Origin: Lantana camara
Lineage: Eukaryota > Streptophyta > Magnoliopsida > Lamiales > Verbenaceae
DNA: 64,000 nt
Assembly: GCA_037501455.1 (NCBI GenBank)
Contig: CM074857.1
Span: 111,571,501-111,635,500, forward strand
Direction of reading: 5' to 3'
Part shown: one piece after another, positions 12,501-24,534 of the stretch
Numbering within the stretch: position 1 is the first letter of the stretch
Layout of the letters: each line of letters starts with the position of its first letter
Notes under the pieces: model-generated
Told to the model about the DNA's origin: nothing
Seen by the model: the letters and a program-made list of their open reading frames with translations, nothing else
Database searches by the model: none
Position numbers and translations under genes: made by a program

Positions 12501-14567
12501 AGAGCAACCCCCGATCTGCCGTACAGGACAAGTGCCAAGTTCCTTTGTTTGCATTATATGCACTCGGAAAGCATCCACCATGTTTCCTCTGATTAGTTTC
12601 AACATTAAAAGGAATAAGAATCTGCTTTTTTATGTTATTAGAAATTACTCTTAAGCAGTAAATCTGTAAATGCAGTAATCAAGTGTAAGGTCAAACTGAT
12701 CAAGAATCAGAAAAGATAAAGAAACAAACTACAGGGTAAGATTTAGAGAACGGCAGCAATGGTATTCAATTTCTAAGCATATAATTAGGTTTCCAAATAA
12801 GACAGTATACATCTTGACGCTTGAATAGAAACTTCAAAACACAAATAAGTAGTCATATAGTAACAAAAGTTACAACTTCAGAAGCTTAAAATGCCATTCA
12901 GGGTATACTGCTTAGATACTAATTAGCAAACTGATTATAAATATGAATTTGGAAATAAGCTTCTTCTACCTCTAATGATTCGTAACTCCAAGACAAATGG
13001 TGTGTTGAAATTACGAACTCAAACCAATCAGCATTTTCAAAGCATAAGCCCAATTCTGCTGAGTTTGTATGAATAGCTGATCCATGAAAGAGAGTTGGTG
13101 CGCACAAGACGACATAATAATTCTACTTTAATATTATAGCCTATAGATAACAGATCGCACCACTGATTTTCAAATACTTCCATTAGTCATTCTAATATTG
13201 ATGCATTAGTTTAAAAAACACAGCTATAATCACAGGTTTTTGAAGAAGACGGCAAGGAGCATGTTTGAGAGTCTTCTATTCATTTATGTTCACGAATCAA
13301 GGCAAAAAAAAGACTACAGAATATGAAATTTGTCTTAAGTATAATGGGGTCTTGGTCCTTACTCGTTATGTGTTTCTAATACACAGCCTAATATCTTAAT
13401 AAACAATACAGCCAAGAGTTCTTTTACCGGCAGTTCTGATAAAATGTAATTTGCTTTAAGACTTATATACACAAATGTCCGATGCTTTTTGTTTTATTTT
13501 TACCAAGCCCAAATTGAGATTGATTTCTTGTGTTGGGGCAATAAAAGTAGGGCACCCAAGTTGCATGTTGTTTGAACATGTCCTGAGTCTTGTAGCAGAC
13601 AGATATGGGCGTGAACTCTGCTGCTGACACCACTCATGCTATCAGGTCTATCTAGTAAGTTCCTATATAAATATCTTTATCTGGTGTATGCCTAGTAATG
13701 AGTACCAAACCATATTCGAGTGCCCAAAATCTGTGTTTCTATTCCTCGCGAAATGTGCATTTGTAGAGTGTGGTCTACATTCTATTAAAACGCCCCTCAG
13801 TTTACAAGTACAAGCACAGGCGCTGGTGTTCTAAATTGACTGAGAAACACAACTGACTAATCATTTTTAAAATTGGAGGGAGAAGAGGAGATGCTTCTGG
13901 CAGCATAGTTGCAGCTTCCCAATGTAGGAACTTGGAAGCGCTTGCAATCAAAATCATGATAATGGAAAGCTAGATGAAAAAATTGTGTCAATGCCACTTC
14001 TTCCGAATCTAGTGCTGCCTCTAACATGTTCTTGGTCTCACACGGTAAAAACATCAAGGTTTTCACTCTTTCATCAAAACAGCCATCTCAGAAAATAAAG
14101 GACAATTCTTTCTTTATCTAAATTCCTGTCTCTTAACAGATGAATAAAGCCCTTAAACTCCAAATCCTTTCCCTTGCATGCAGTTTCTTTTACAGTAATA
14201 ACTTAGAATTTAAAATCCATTTCTCCTCCGCCCAATGTTCAGTAGCGCAACACTCAAGCTAGCTTCATCTATAAAGTTCAACCCTATGCCGCCACATGTT
14301 TCTCACAATTTCAGCTATATTTTCCGAAAGCAACAAAGACTAAAATAGAAACCGCAAAATTTCAACCACGAATTACAGCAATTTCATATTTGCACGCCAA
14401 GAACCCTCGATTCAAACTCGAAAAATTGAGTACAGCATAGATAACAATTTCGAGCACGAAAGAGAGAGAAGGGGGGAAACTAACCCGACATCGTCGCGAT
14501 AGAGACGATTAATGAGGACATCGCCGCGAAGATTGAGGAAGTAAATGGCTGAAGCTGCCACGGGCAT
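6597..14567 (-). CDS. AP2M: AP-2 complex subunit mu (clathrin adaptor medium chain), 13 exons
   Basis: Exons on the minus strand: 14567-14485, 12588-12411, 12107-12017, 11658-11564, 11434-11345, 11252-11204, 11040-10902, 9616-9500, 9021-8931, 8856-8714, 7675-7561, 6791-6747, 6677-6597. Every intron is GT-AG and the phases join to 1317 nt, giving 438 residues, the usual length for plant AP2M. The start [16 protein letters not shown] opens the N-terminal longin-like domain (about 1-140); the mu homology domain follows (about 170-438), ending [12 protein letters not shown] then TAA. AP-2 mu binds tyrosine-based YxxPhi sorting signals and, with the alpha, beta and sigma subunits, loads cargo into clathrin-coated vesicles at the plasma membrane. 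No break is seen. Intron 1 is longest (1.9 kb). The gene product is recognised from family knowledge; the exon model is read directly. Confidence 0.96.
7126..7248 (+). mobile_element. tRNA-derived SINE in AP2M intron 11
   Basis: An RNA polymerase III B box (ggttcgaatcc, 7188-7198) is preceded by an A-box-like stretch (cctcccagtgg, 7145-7155), and the unit ends in a run of more than 20 A (7225-7248). Size and layout fit a short plant SINE inserted opposite to the direction of the host gene. No clear target duplication is visible, so the 5' end is approximate. Confidence 0.65.
7900..8260. other. Possible degenerate repeat inside AP2M intron 10
   Basis: This stretch, including gggggattttggtaattttt and accttggggtgttagttata, reads like a decayed TIR-type repeat rather than ordinary intron. 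No complete terminal repeat or target duplication can be drawn, so this is a weak call. Confidence 0.25.
9280..9372. repeat. Short tandem duplication in AP2M intron 8
   Basis: Two imperfect copies of about 45 bp sit side by side. Each contains agaagcaggNcata, then atttaatatggttttacgta. The first copy is about 9279-9325, the second about 9326-9371. No function is apparent. Confidence 0.6.
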
Positions 14568-14947
14568 GGCTAAGATTTTACGAGAGCTCGGATCCACTCA
14601 GACGAGAAAAAGATCTGGCTCCGATCCACTCGGTTGAAACGGAGATCTGGCTTTGATCAACTTCGGTGAGAAGAGATCTGCTTCCCTTGATTGATTACGA
14701 TCGCAATGAATTCAAATGTATTCTTCAGTCAGCGAAATACTTTTCATCTACTGCTGCCGTCTGGAAAAATTGATGTCCCAGAGCACGTGCTCTCGGAGAC
14801 GTTAAAATGTCTGTGAGAACTGTAAATAATTCTCATCATAGGAGAATTTACAGACAGTAAAACTTCTCTTTGACTCGGGAGTAAATCTTTGCAAACTTCA
14901 TTTTAAATTCTGATATTTCCTTAAACTTTCGTCCCATCTCAAATAGT
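14568..14947 (-). promoter_or_regulatory. AP2M 5' UTR and promoter segment, ending at a hAT insertion
   Basis: Only 380 bp separate the AP2M start codon from the terminal repeat of the hAT element. The stretch contains three gatct/tctgg-like imperfect repeats (about 14605-14680). It lacks an obvious TATA box in the first 150 bp. The promoter therefore either fits within this interval or spans the transposon. Confidence 0.4.
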
Positions 14948-15346
14948 CAATGTTTTCAAAAGCGGACCGGAGGTCAAAACGACAGCCTTATTGGTCACCG
15001 ATCGGATCGATTCGATCGGTTCAACCACCGGTCGAATCGATATGACGTGATAAATAAAAATATTATTTTTAAAATATATATATACACATATATAATATGC
15101 TAAAATTAAAAATAAAATATATAATATAGTTCAATATTTGAATAAAAGAGCCACATTTCTTCATGTAATAATTAATATCCAAACTTCAAAAACAAAATTC
15201 CAACATTTCTTCCCCCATTATCCAACATTAAACAAAACCAAACAACCTAAATAAGTTTTAAGTTTTAAGATCAAACATGGAAAAAAAAAACAAATGGTCC
15301 AACAGTTGCCTAGAGTTACAAATTTAAGAAATATAAAATAAGATCT

Positions 15347-17985
15347 TCAATCATCATCTTCGTCAATAAGTTGGTTTTTTTGTTGCCTTAAAAGTTGATG
15401 CACTTCACCATCATTAGAGCTCGATGTTGCACCACCAAATGTTGCTAAATCAATCGGATCATTGGCTATATTCATGTCTTCTCCACCATCTAAAAATCAT
15501 TTAAAAATAAAGTATCAATATCAATGAAATATTAAGGAAACAACAACACTATATTATTTTAAAGAATGTAATCTATAACCTCCATTAGGTGCAACAAAAT
15601 TTGACATCTCTTCCTCAAGTATTTCTTCTATCTCATCGGCATCAAGTTCTCCACTTAGCTCATTCTCAGCGACCCAAAAATCCAATTTATCAATGCATTC
15701 ATAATCAGTAGGATCATATGCCTTTATTCTTTTACCGCTACAAATCAAAATAAAAATAAAAAAAAAAAGTATATATATATAACATTAGTTGGTGTTCCCA
15801 TAATATGAAATCTGACAGTTTTGAGAATATAAAATCTGACACTTTTGAGAATGTGAAATCTGACATTTTTGAGACACCAATTCAAATAAACCAAACAATC
15901 CAATTAAAAAAAGTTCTTACCGATTCTTCAAACGCAAATTGTAATGCACAAAGACGAGATCATTCAACCATTGATGCTCTAATCTATTTCTCTTTTTTGT
16001 ATGGATCCGCTCAAATACACTCCAATTGCACTCACAACCCGAAGAAGAGGATGTTTGACTTAAAACTTTAACAGCTACCTTTTGCAAATTAGGTGCATCA
16101 CATCCAAAGAGCCTCCACCATTCATCTAAAAAGAAATTAATTAAATGAAACTCATAGATAACAAGTATATAAGTTGATATTAATTAAATGAAACTCGTAA
16201 ACAAGTCAAAAAAAAACAAAAGTCATACCAGGACGAGTGTTCTTGGTGTTGTTTATAGCTAGTGCCCTCCCAAAGCTATTTTTTTGCTCTCGAAACATTG
16301 TGATCTCGTCTATTATATTATTCACCCCCGGTACAATCTTCTCACAAACATCCCACAAACCATTGAGACACTCTGGCATTTTTGGGGTTTGTTTATCATA
16401 TTGGAATGCAGGGTTTAAATAGAATGCAGCTGCGTGGAGACGTTTTCGCAACATGTTATCCCATCTATCATTGATAATATCAACATAGGTGTTGTACAAA
16501 TGTGATTTATTCCTAAACAACTCTTTTATACCATTTGTTGCTCTCCACATCCCCTCATATACATAGCCTAAAGAAGGCTTCTCATCGGAGTCACACATTC
16601 TTAAAAATCTCATAATAAGACCCATAATCTTCACAATGATCAAACAATTATTCCAAAAAGTACTATCTAACACAACTTGCTTGACCTCTTTTCCTTTTTC
16701 AGTTCTCAAAAACTTTTTGAACCCCGCATTTACAACCATAGCTTCCAAGTGTTCTTTATGATCATAGAGACTCTTCAAAGTAATAAAAGCAATTCCAAAA
16801 CGGGTCTCTCCTGGTCTAATTATTTCAGACCATCCGGGCCGTTTTCTCAACCATGCATGAGGCCACTTGTGATTATACACAAAAACAGTTACTCTTGAAG
16901 CAAGAATTACCAAATTTTTCACAAATGTCAACTCTCCAATATCCTTAAAGATTAGATTAACACAATGAGCAGCACAAGGAGACCAATAAAAAGAACTATA
17001 TTTTTCAGAGAGCAATTTTCCAGCCTTCTTATAGTTACTTGTATTATCAGTCACAACTTGCACAACATTAGAAGCACCAACTATCTCAACTATCTCAGAA
17101 AATAGATTGCACAAACTCTGGGCATCACCATCAATATCAGAAACATCAACTGATTTAATAAATGATATACCATATGGACAATAAAATAAAAAATTTATCA
17201 ATGATCTAGGTGATTGGTTAGTCCAACCGTCACCCATGATAGTGCACCCAATTTTAACCCATTTCGACCTCATAGCATCAATAGTGAGTTGACATTGTGT
17301 TTTAGCTTCTTTAAGTAGAGGAATTCTTAAAGTATGGTAAGAAGGCCCCGTGTACCCATGACCCATTGTTGCTATCCTACTCATCATTGGTTGATAAAAT
17401 GGTGAATTCACAACATTAGTAGGAAGGCAACAATCATAAAACCAAAGAGCAATAGACATATCTGTATCATGCCATCTCTCTCTACTTTGCAACATAGCTT
17501 GAATGCTAGGTTGAGATAAATCAATCCCGGCACCGGCTTTCATATAGGTTTTAATATCACTATTCTTTTGTTTCTTATTACTACCACTCCTAGCTTCCTC
17601 ATTAGTTAAGTTTTGAATCTCCTCCACATCATCATCTTCAAAATTCATTTGTGATTGAGCCTTTACCTTTTTTATTTTGTGCAGTTTCAGCCAAACTATT
17701 CTTAATTTGAAACCTAAAATCCGAAGGAACCTTAAGACAAGCTTTTACATTACCAGGAATGCCTGCTAAATGTTGCTTCATACGATCGATACCTCCACCA
17801 CTAATTGATTGTTGACAATAGATACATTTGAGTGTCCAAGTCTTCCCGGTTGAAGGAACCTCGTAGCAATGTTTCCAAGCTAAGTCAGCCCTGTTTCGAG
17901 GATTTTGCCCACTACCTCCCGATTGTTCAACAGATTGTGAGGCATTTAATGGCGGTAGTGGTGACGATGAACTTGCATTTTCCAT
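15347..17985 (-). pseudogene. hAT transposase (BED finger, DUF659, dimerisation domain), one frameshift
   Basis: The start at 17985 opens a BED zinc finger (CIYC...H...C, about residues 50-85). A frameshift lies in the A-run near 17672-17677; after it, a 480-codon stretch (17648 to 16229) holds the catalytic region, with GDGWTN and VVTDNTSNYKKAG around the expected acidic residues, then the conserved CAAHCVNL. Three further exons join with GT-AG introns: 16125-15921 (C-terminal hAT dimerisation region), 15737-15580 and 15489-15347 (acidic tail ending DEDDD, stop TGA). The protein would excise and reinsert hAT elements. Only the single indel keeps this copy from reading through, and a homopolymer error in assembly could mimic it. 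Confidence 0.88.
15806..15873. repeat. Three tandem copies of a 27-bp unit in a transposase intron
   Basis: The unit is close to tgaaatctgacantttgaga. Three copies lie head to tail in the intron between the last two main exons of the transposase gene. It creates spurious plus-strand codons but has no evident function. Confidence 0.75.
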
Positions 17986-18027
17986 ATTCTACAAAGAAAA
18001 AAGTTGGATATATAAGCTGGATATATA

Positions 18028-18250
18028 CAAGAAATCAAAGAATCAGTTTATGCGAAGCTGGAAATCAAAGAACCAGTTCATTTGAAGCTCGAAATCAAAG
18101 AATCAGTTTATGTGAAGCTGGATATATAAAAGAAATCAAATAATCAGTGTACGTCAAGCTGAAAATGAAAGAATCAGTTCATTTGAAGCTCAAAATCAAA
18201 TAATCAGTTTATGTGAAGTTGGAAATCAAAGAATCAATTCACGTGAAGTC
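18028..18250. repeat. About seven tandem copies of a 30-bp unit upstream of the transposase
   Basis: The unit approximates gaaatcaaagaatcagttta plus tgtgaagctg. Copies alternate between a 'tttatgtgaagctg' and a 'ttcatttgaagctc' version, so a higher-order dimer is visible. It lies 45-265 bp upstream of the transposase start codon, in its 5' leader or promoter. Confidence 0.85.
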
Positions 18251-18799
18251 TCAAATTTCTAAAGTTTCAGTCTTTCAAGCTTGTAAATATCACAAAATAT
18301 CTCAAATTCCCAAAATATTCTGATTATTTTGTTCTTGTTTTCTCAAATTCATGGATAGAGAATCGAAAACAAGAACATTTTGGAGCAAATTCCCAATATA
18401 TATGTGCAATTTTTTGAAATTTCGAACTTAAAATCAACTTCGAATTATTTCAACAGCAAGTGAAATACTTCAATATATCAATACTATTTACCAACAATAA
18501 CAGAAAATGGATAGAGAGAGGTGGTGTGCGGCGGCGATGTCAATGGTGGACGAAGACAGGTGGTGCGCGGCGGCGATGGAGGATTCTCACGCCTCGTAGT
18601 GATGACGGCGCATGGTTTAGGGACTTAGGGTTCAATTCTAATTTGATTTCTCATTTCTGTGACTTCACTTTCAAATTTGGCATTTGGGATTTGGGAAAAC
18701 GTTTTAAGGTTTCTGGACTTGGGTTTCAAAATCGTTGTTTAAGCCTGTAAAAACGTGAAAGGTTGGGGGAATTTTAAGGTTTTTTTTTTTTAAAAAAAA

Positions 18800-18982
18800 A
18801 ATTGAATATTCAGTGAACCGGCGCTCCGGTCCAGTTCACAAGGCCAAAACCGACGGTTAACCGGCCAGTTTTTCTGGTCCTGTACCGGTCCGAGTGCCAC
18901 TGGTTTTATAGGGTAGTTCGGACCGGACCAGGCACCGGTCACCGATCGAACCGGTCGGTCCGATCCGTTTTTGAAAACATTG
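18800..18982. promoter_or_regulatory. hAT subterminal accggt/ccggtc motif region (5' end of transposase side)
   Basis: Many accggt, ggaccg and cggtc motifs occur in direct and inverted order next to the terminal repeat. A matching but shorter set is at the other end (14960-15045). Subterminal motif clusters of this kind bind the BED finger in known hAT elements; the specific binding here is inference. Confidence 0.6.
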
Positions 18983-18990
18983 CAAATAGC

Positions 18991-19165
18991 TAGTGTTTCG
19001 AGAATCGGACCAGCCGGTCAACCAGTGATAGGTGTCTTGTCTGGTCCGATAGAACCCATAATCAATTAAATTTGGATCGATATCGAATCGGAAAATTTCG
19101 CTCTTTTTTTTTTTTTATTTGGTAGTAATTGAACCGGCTAAAATGTTGCCAACAAAACCTCACTT
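18991..19165. other. Short unassigned segment beyond the hAT element
   Basis: It includes gaatcggaccagccggtcaa and gtctggtccgat, which resemble the subterminal motifs of the neighbouring hAT. It may be a fragment of a related element. No gene is visible. Confidence 0.35.
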
Positions 19166-20500
19166 TGTGACACCCTATTTTTTCGACAATCCAGATACAA
19201 TATCACGAGTGAGTTTAGTTTCTGTATTTTCGTTGTTTTAATTCCAATTATGTGAATTATGTGACGCTACACGCTTTATGTGCCGCCCATATTTTCAAGA
19301 CTAATTAGGTATGACGTCACGAGTGAGGTCAGATAGTATTACGTGTTTTAATTATTTGATTATGTGACTTAAGTGCTTTTATGTTCTTGAATTAATCGAT
19401 TATGTGATTTAATTACAAATACGTGAACTTACTTTTGAATTTATACTATGTTACGTGCGTATATTTCGTAATTTAATTTTCAAACTTGATCTAAGTGCCT
19501 AATTGCATTTTAATTATAAGTTAGGATTTAATTGTAAAGAAACCCTAAACCTAATTGTATTAAATTAAAACTTTGGTGGTTTGAAACATGCATGATCTTA
19601 AAGACTTAACTGATATTTAACTTGGACTCAATTGATCTATTTAATAATTTAGAGACTTGATTGCATTAAATTAAAACTAAAGGGATCTAATGGCATAATT
19701 TAGAAATTTACACAAAATATCTTATGTACTCACACACGCATGCACTATTCATGCAAGAACGCACACACACGCGGCGTGAAGAGGAAGAGGGAGAGAGAGA
19801 GAGAGGCCGTCGCCGGCCACCGACGCCACCTCCGGACCACCGCTTTCCATTCTTCTTCTTCTTCTCCTACATTTCTCCGTTCAAGGTGTGCAGTGGCGGA
19901 GCCACATATATGTGAGGGGGTGCAATTGACCCCCCTCAATTTTTTTTTCTATTTATTATTATATAGATATGTAGATATATGTATATGTAATTTTATGAAA
20001 TTTTTCATTATTGACCCCCCCCCCCAAAATCAAAATTAAAATTAATACTAGTGAGGGTCAATATAGTAGATATGGGTAGCGAATGGACATTTTTGAGATA
20101 CAAACTTGTAAGTACTTTAAAAAAAAATAGTTGAGTTTCACTTGTTATTAATATTATGCTTTGGTCGACCCCCCTAACCAAAATTTCTGGCTCCGCCACT
20201 GAAGGTGTGTGTATATATATATGTGTATTTATATATGAATTTGTATGTACAAGCTAGGGTTTTGTGATTCTTGCATAGTAAGTTGAATTCTTGTGTGTAT
20301 ATGCATGAATACATGATGATCTATGAATTTTATGCTTGAAATTAGGGATCAACATGAACCTGTAATTCAAATTAGAGATCAACATGAACCCAAAATTTGT
20401 GGTAATTGCATTCATAGCATGTGCATCCATACCACACTTAAAATTTGCAATTATTCATTCTTCGTGCCATAATTCCTAATTAATTGCTAATTGTTGGATT
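19166..20500 (+). mobile_element. Decayed Gypsy-type LTR remnant(s), 5' part
   Basis: TGTGACACCCTATTTTTTCG at 19166 and TGTGCCGCCCATATTTTC at 19279 both look like LTR starts of the local family. The second is followed by ggtatgacgtcacgag, shared with the LTRs at 1254 and 35310. No clean LTR end or primer-binding site can be found downstream. The region is interrupted by a 311-bp MITE. Two overlapping old insertions or an internal duplication are equally possible. Confidence 0.5.
19891..20201. mobile_element. hAT-type MITE, 311 bp
   Basis: Perfect 14-bp terminal inverted repeats (cagtggcggagcca / tggctccgccactg) and a perfect 8-bp target duplication aaggtgtg (19883-19890 and 20202-20209). No coding capacity; the interior has poly-C runs facing each other (gacccccctcaa, tcgaccccccta). 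It depends on a hAT transposase from elsewhere; its ends do not match the hAT at 14948-18982, so that element is unlikely to be its helper. Confidence 0.95.
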
Positions 20501-20960
20501 GTCACTATGATGTGTTGGATTGGTGGTCATGTGATGCATTTTATTTGCACTTTAACCCGACATGCCTCTTTAGTGTTTATTTATAGGATGTTGCTTCCTT
20601 CATACTGCCGAGTTTTATATTCTATGAAGTTAGAAGAGATGGTTAAAGTAAGGGTTGGAGTTAAGGATCTCAGTTTGAAAACGAGTTTATAGTTGTAAGG
20701 TGATATGAAGATGCGTTGAAGAAGATAGGTTTAAGATGTTTATAAACAAGGTTGAAGAATTTGGGGAAAATTGGTACACGCTTTGAAGAAGGGTTGAGTA
20801 CCCAAAGGAAGTAGCGGGATACAACGACACCTCCACTTTCCAAGTATTGATATTGTGAACTTGGGCGGTACCGGGAATTATGGTAACAAACCAAAGACCG
20901 AAGGGTTTAAATCGTTGGAAAAGAGAAACAAGACCAAGAGAACACTTAAGAAAGGAAAAG
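20501..20960 (+). mobile_element. Leader and non-coding internal remnant of an old Gypsy-related element (5' part)
   Basis: The stretch ending ctttagtgtttatttatagg before an ATG at 20588 closely resembles the leader just before gag in element A (ttttagtgtttattgacagg, ATG). After that ATG there is no gag homology: the frame stops at 20692 and the rest is non-coding. The segment continues on the far side of LTR F at 34582-35309, giving a short internal region typical of a non-autonomous derivative. Confidence 0.5.
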
Positions 20961-21370
20961 TGTGACACCCCGTCTGCTCGTACGTACAGGTTTGTGTCAC
21001 TTGTGAGTTTATTTTCCGTAATTGCATTTAAATTCATATTTAATTGATGCATTTATTTGAATTCTATTTTATTATTCTATTTCTTATATGAAATATTTGA
21101 ATTATATATCAAGAAGATGCCCTAATTAAATGTATGATATGAATTCTTTCGAATTATGAATTTATGAATTATGAATTTGATTCTCGAGCATGCTAATTTT
21201 GTGAATTATGTGAATTATATGATTTAAGGAGTTAATTGTATGATTTTAATTTGATTTGGACTTGATTGAACCTTTTAAGGACTCAACTGCACTTTTTCTA
21301 AAGATTTGGGTCATTTAACATTGGCCACCATTGAGTTTTTTAATCATAATATGAGCTCGGGAACTTGGAT

Positions 21371-24322
21371 TGTGACGCCCCGAGTTTTCACACGTGCAGG
21401 TAAGTGTTACGTGCGTATTTATATTTAATTATATGACTTTATATTTTGAGTTGTTAATTGAATTCGTTATAATTTGATTATTCGGTTAAAATTTCTTATG
21501 ATTATCTATGTGAGCTATGAATATATGATCGGATTTGTGAAAATGTGAATTTTGTGAATATGGTGCTAATTGAATGAAATTACGTGTTCCGTGTAATCCG
21601 TGGACTTAATTGTATTGTATTTGAATGTTTTGGACTCAATTGGAAATTGAGTTTGGGCTTAATTGCCACTTTTTGAAAGTTTAGGGACCTATTTGTATAG
21701 TAGGCAACCCTGAACAGTTTTCGCGATATCTTGAGCTCCGGACCTCGAAATCGAGATCTGTAACCGGCGTTGAACTTGTTTCGACGTTACCTATCCTTTG
21801 AACTTGACCTTGTATCTTTTCGGTAGCATTTGAACCTTCGACAACGGACCGTTTCATAGCCTCGACCTTATAACTTGTTTGACCCTTTTTCTTAAACGAA
21901 CCGGACTTGGACCAACCCGTACCCTACCCATTTCCCTACTAGATATCAGCATTTCCTACCCCTTTTTCTTCCCATTTTGATCGATCAAAATCAGCCAAGG
22001 CAAGGAGCAAGGAAGAACTTCAAGAAACCCTTGTTTTGATCAAACCAACTTTGAGCTCAAGTCTAGCTTCCATCCGATCTTTTTCCAAGGTGAGCTAGGA
22101 TTTTTAATCTCCATCTTCCCCTCTATATTTTCATCTAAGTGAAGCATGTTAGAAGTTGGGGAATTCTTGAGGCTTGAATATGAGCATGAATTGAGGGTTT
22201 GAGCTTGTTCCTTGGTTGTCTTGATTTGAAGTGAAATTTGGTGTTTGATAAATGATTCTTGTAAGCTTTCCATCATTCTTACATGTTTAAATTCAAGGGT
22301 TGATGATTAGAGCATGACTTGCCATTGTTGAAGCTTGAAGCTTCCATGAATGAAAGCGTGACTTGGATTGATCTTTTGCCAACTTTGGATATAGATTCTT
22401 GCATATATGAATGAATTGCATGATTTGTATGAATTATGTGGCTTGAAAACATGTCTAGTTGGTATCTAAGAGCTTTCTTGGGGCTGCCCTGTTCTTCAAA
22501 GCTTTTCCCACGCAGAAACAGAGCTGATGCTCTGTTATTTCTTTCAAAACGATGATATGACACGGCCGTGTCAGCTTTGAACTGAAAATGGACACGGCCG
22601 TGTTGGGCTCTCGACTTTGTTTTTTTTCTGATTTTAATCTCGGACACGGCCGTGTCCAAATCCTTTGAAAACTCAACACGGCCGTGTCAAGTCCTCGACT
22701 TTGAATTTTCTGATTTTTTAAACCTCGGACACGGCCGTGTCCACTTCCCTTTGAAACTCAACACGGCCGTGTCATTTGAATTGGCAGCCTTGAGAAGTCT
22801 CTTTTCTTGCTTGATTTGCTTGCGTGGTTCGTATTTGTGGATTATATTGAACGTGACTCTAATTTAGCTATGTTTATGATTGTTATATTAATGCAAGAAT
22901 GCAAGTATGAAAGTTATGATCGGTTATATGTTTTAAGACATTAATAGTGCACACGAACATGTCCATTATAATTGTTTTATGCGTTCATATCATAAGCATG
23001 GCATTGCCGAGCGTCTTATTTGGTCATTTGAGTCTCACTTCACCTGTTTTGCATAGATTTTGATTCCTTTGGAGACGAGGCCGGTCAGTGAGGCTCGTGT
23101 GTTCTTCTTTTGCCGTTCGAGGTGGGTTTTTCTTCTACTTAGCTATATGACCCTATAAATACCTTTAACGTGAAAAGTTTTCGACCAAAGTATATATATA
23201 TATATATAGAGTCATTTTCATAGAGTAAATGTTTGCAACGTAAAGCCTTTATTTTATAAATCCTACCAAATGTTTTGGCGAGAAAGAAAGAATGAATGTT
23301 ATGCACGAATGGGGCCCAGGGACTTAGTGTGAGTGGCTATCCGGGGAGGCATGGGCCGACGGTGATCCCTCACATTAGTTCCACCAATGTACGGCGTAAC
23401 CGGACCTCGTTAGGAGTTACCGAGGAATGGACGCTGAGCGCCATCTGGGGAGTCATGTAACCCCTTTTGGTCAATGAATGGGTGGTCGGGTCTTGCAATC
23501 CCGTCACCAAACCGGAGGAAGAAGGTGTAAATGTTAATGAATGTGCACACAAGATTGAAATGCATGAACAGAATGAATGAAAGAATGTTTAAATGTTTTA
23601 CACAAGGTGTTGGTTGGAGATAATGCACGCCCACTCACCGGGCCAATAATGACCTAATGTTAATGATTCGTTATAATCCCTTTTGATGATTGTTATTCAC
23701 CCACTTGGGGAAATTCTTTAAAACCTCACTTGGGATTATAGCTTGCATGTGATTGTTTAATTATCGTTATATATACTATTTATGCCCTGTTTTATACCCA
23801 CCAGTCCCTTTTGGACTGAACCCGTTTGGTTTTCAGCTGTTTTGTGCAGGTGTCAAGGGAGCTAGGCGGGAATACGAGTCGTAGGTCTTGCATTCGCCTC
23901 TAGCTTTTATATTTTGTTGTTACACTTGCATACTCGTACTTTTGGTAATTGTATATGAATGTTGTTTTGGGCCGTGATGGCATGTTAATGTTGTCTTTTG
24001 ATTTGGAGCGTAATGGTATTGAGTTTTAACTTTCATGAATTTAATTGTTGGTACATAGAGCATAGAGCTCAATATATGGAATAACTGTTGGTACCTAGAG
24101 CATATAGCTCAATCTATGACATATGACTTATTGCTTCCGCTTTTATGTTATTCTACTGCTCTGATTGTTGTGGTTATTGGGGTTAAGTGATAGGCTAGTC
24201 CCGCCTGGCTTAGTGTGTGTGTGTCCCCGTTCGCTATGATTCAGCACGTGTATGGAAACCCACTTCATATACGGGCCGGGTCATGGTGCGGGGGATGTGG
24301 TACCTCGCGCTCGGGTGCTACA
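21371..24322 (+). repeat. 5' LTR of element A
   Basis: 2952 bp. Landmarks: U3 dyad 21740-21759; donor-like AAG|GTGAGC after 22089; palindrome cluster 22559-22773; candidate micro-exon 23057-23121 (GCATAG before, GTGGGT after); late acceptor TTTGTGCAG before 23850, followed by gagctaggcggg. No TATA box as clear as in the 1254 LTR. Confidence 0.95.
22559..22773 (+). repeat. Six GACACGGCCGTGTC palindromes in element A 5' LTR
   Basis: Copies at 22559-22572, 22591-22604, 22642-22657, 22675-22688, 22727-22742 and 22760-22773. Several extend to 16 bp (GGACACGGCCGTGTCC). The identical set in the 3' LTR is at 30265-30479. The first copy is 470 nt after the donor-like site. Confidence 0.95.
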
Positions 24323-24330
24323 TCCTTAAG

Positions 24331-24342
24331 TGGTATCAGAGC
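24331..24342 (+). promoter_or_regulatory. Primer-binding site of element A (iMet-type)
   Basis: TGGTATCAGAGC lies 8 nt after the 5' LTR end. It is complementary to the 3' end of initiator methionine tRNA, the usual primer for plant Gypsy elements. Confidence 0.95.
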
Positions 24343-24534
24343 TTAGGGTTGCAAAACCCGGGCTTTCGTGTCGTGTGAGTCTGTCTAGGTCGTTCGGCTT
24401 AGGAACTAATTAACAATGTGTTGCATATACATCTCTTTTGTGCTCGATTGATTTAAATTTCGGATTGTGGTTGAATTAATTGCATTATCATGCATGAGCT
24501 AAGCCTAGCACGCATTTTAGTGTTTATTGACAGG

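Larger units (their letters stand above)
14948..18982 (-). mobile_element. hAT DNA transposon, 4035 bp, both ends present
   Basis: Terminal inverted repeats: left caatgttttcaaaagcggac, right (reversed) caatgttttcaaaaacggat. The flanking 8-bp duplications are caaatagt (14940-14947) and caaatagc (18983-18990), 7 of 8 matching, and 8 bp is the hAT hallmark. The interior carries a BED-finger hAT transposase gene on the minus strand. Both subterminal regions are packed with accggt/gaccgg motifs in both orientations, the usual form of hAT transposase binding regions. The one TSD mismatch and one frameshift suggest an old but well-preserved copy. Confidence 0.92.

Noticed and set aside
13857..14066. 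Minus-strand 69-codon frame in AP2M intron 1
   Set aside because: It lies within a GT-AG intron of a complete gene model and has no recognisable features.
22559..22773. Regularly repeated palindromes as a CRISPR-like array
   Set aside because: Plant nuclear DNA, unequal spacers that are themselves conserved between LTR copies, no associated genes.
22279..22867. Open frames over the GACACGGCCGTGTC cluster (and the duplicate at 29985-30573)
   Set aside because: Non-coding LTR. Frames on both strands overlap, and they are duplicated only because the LTR is.
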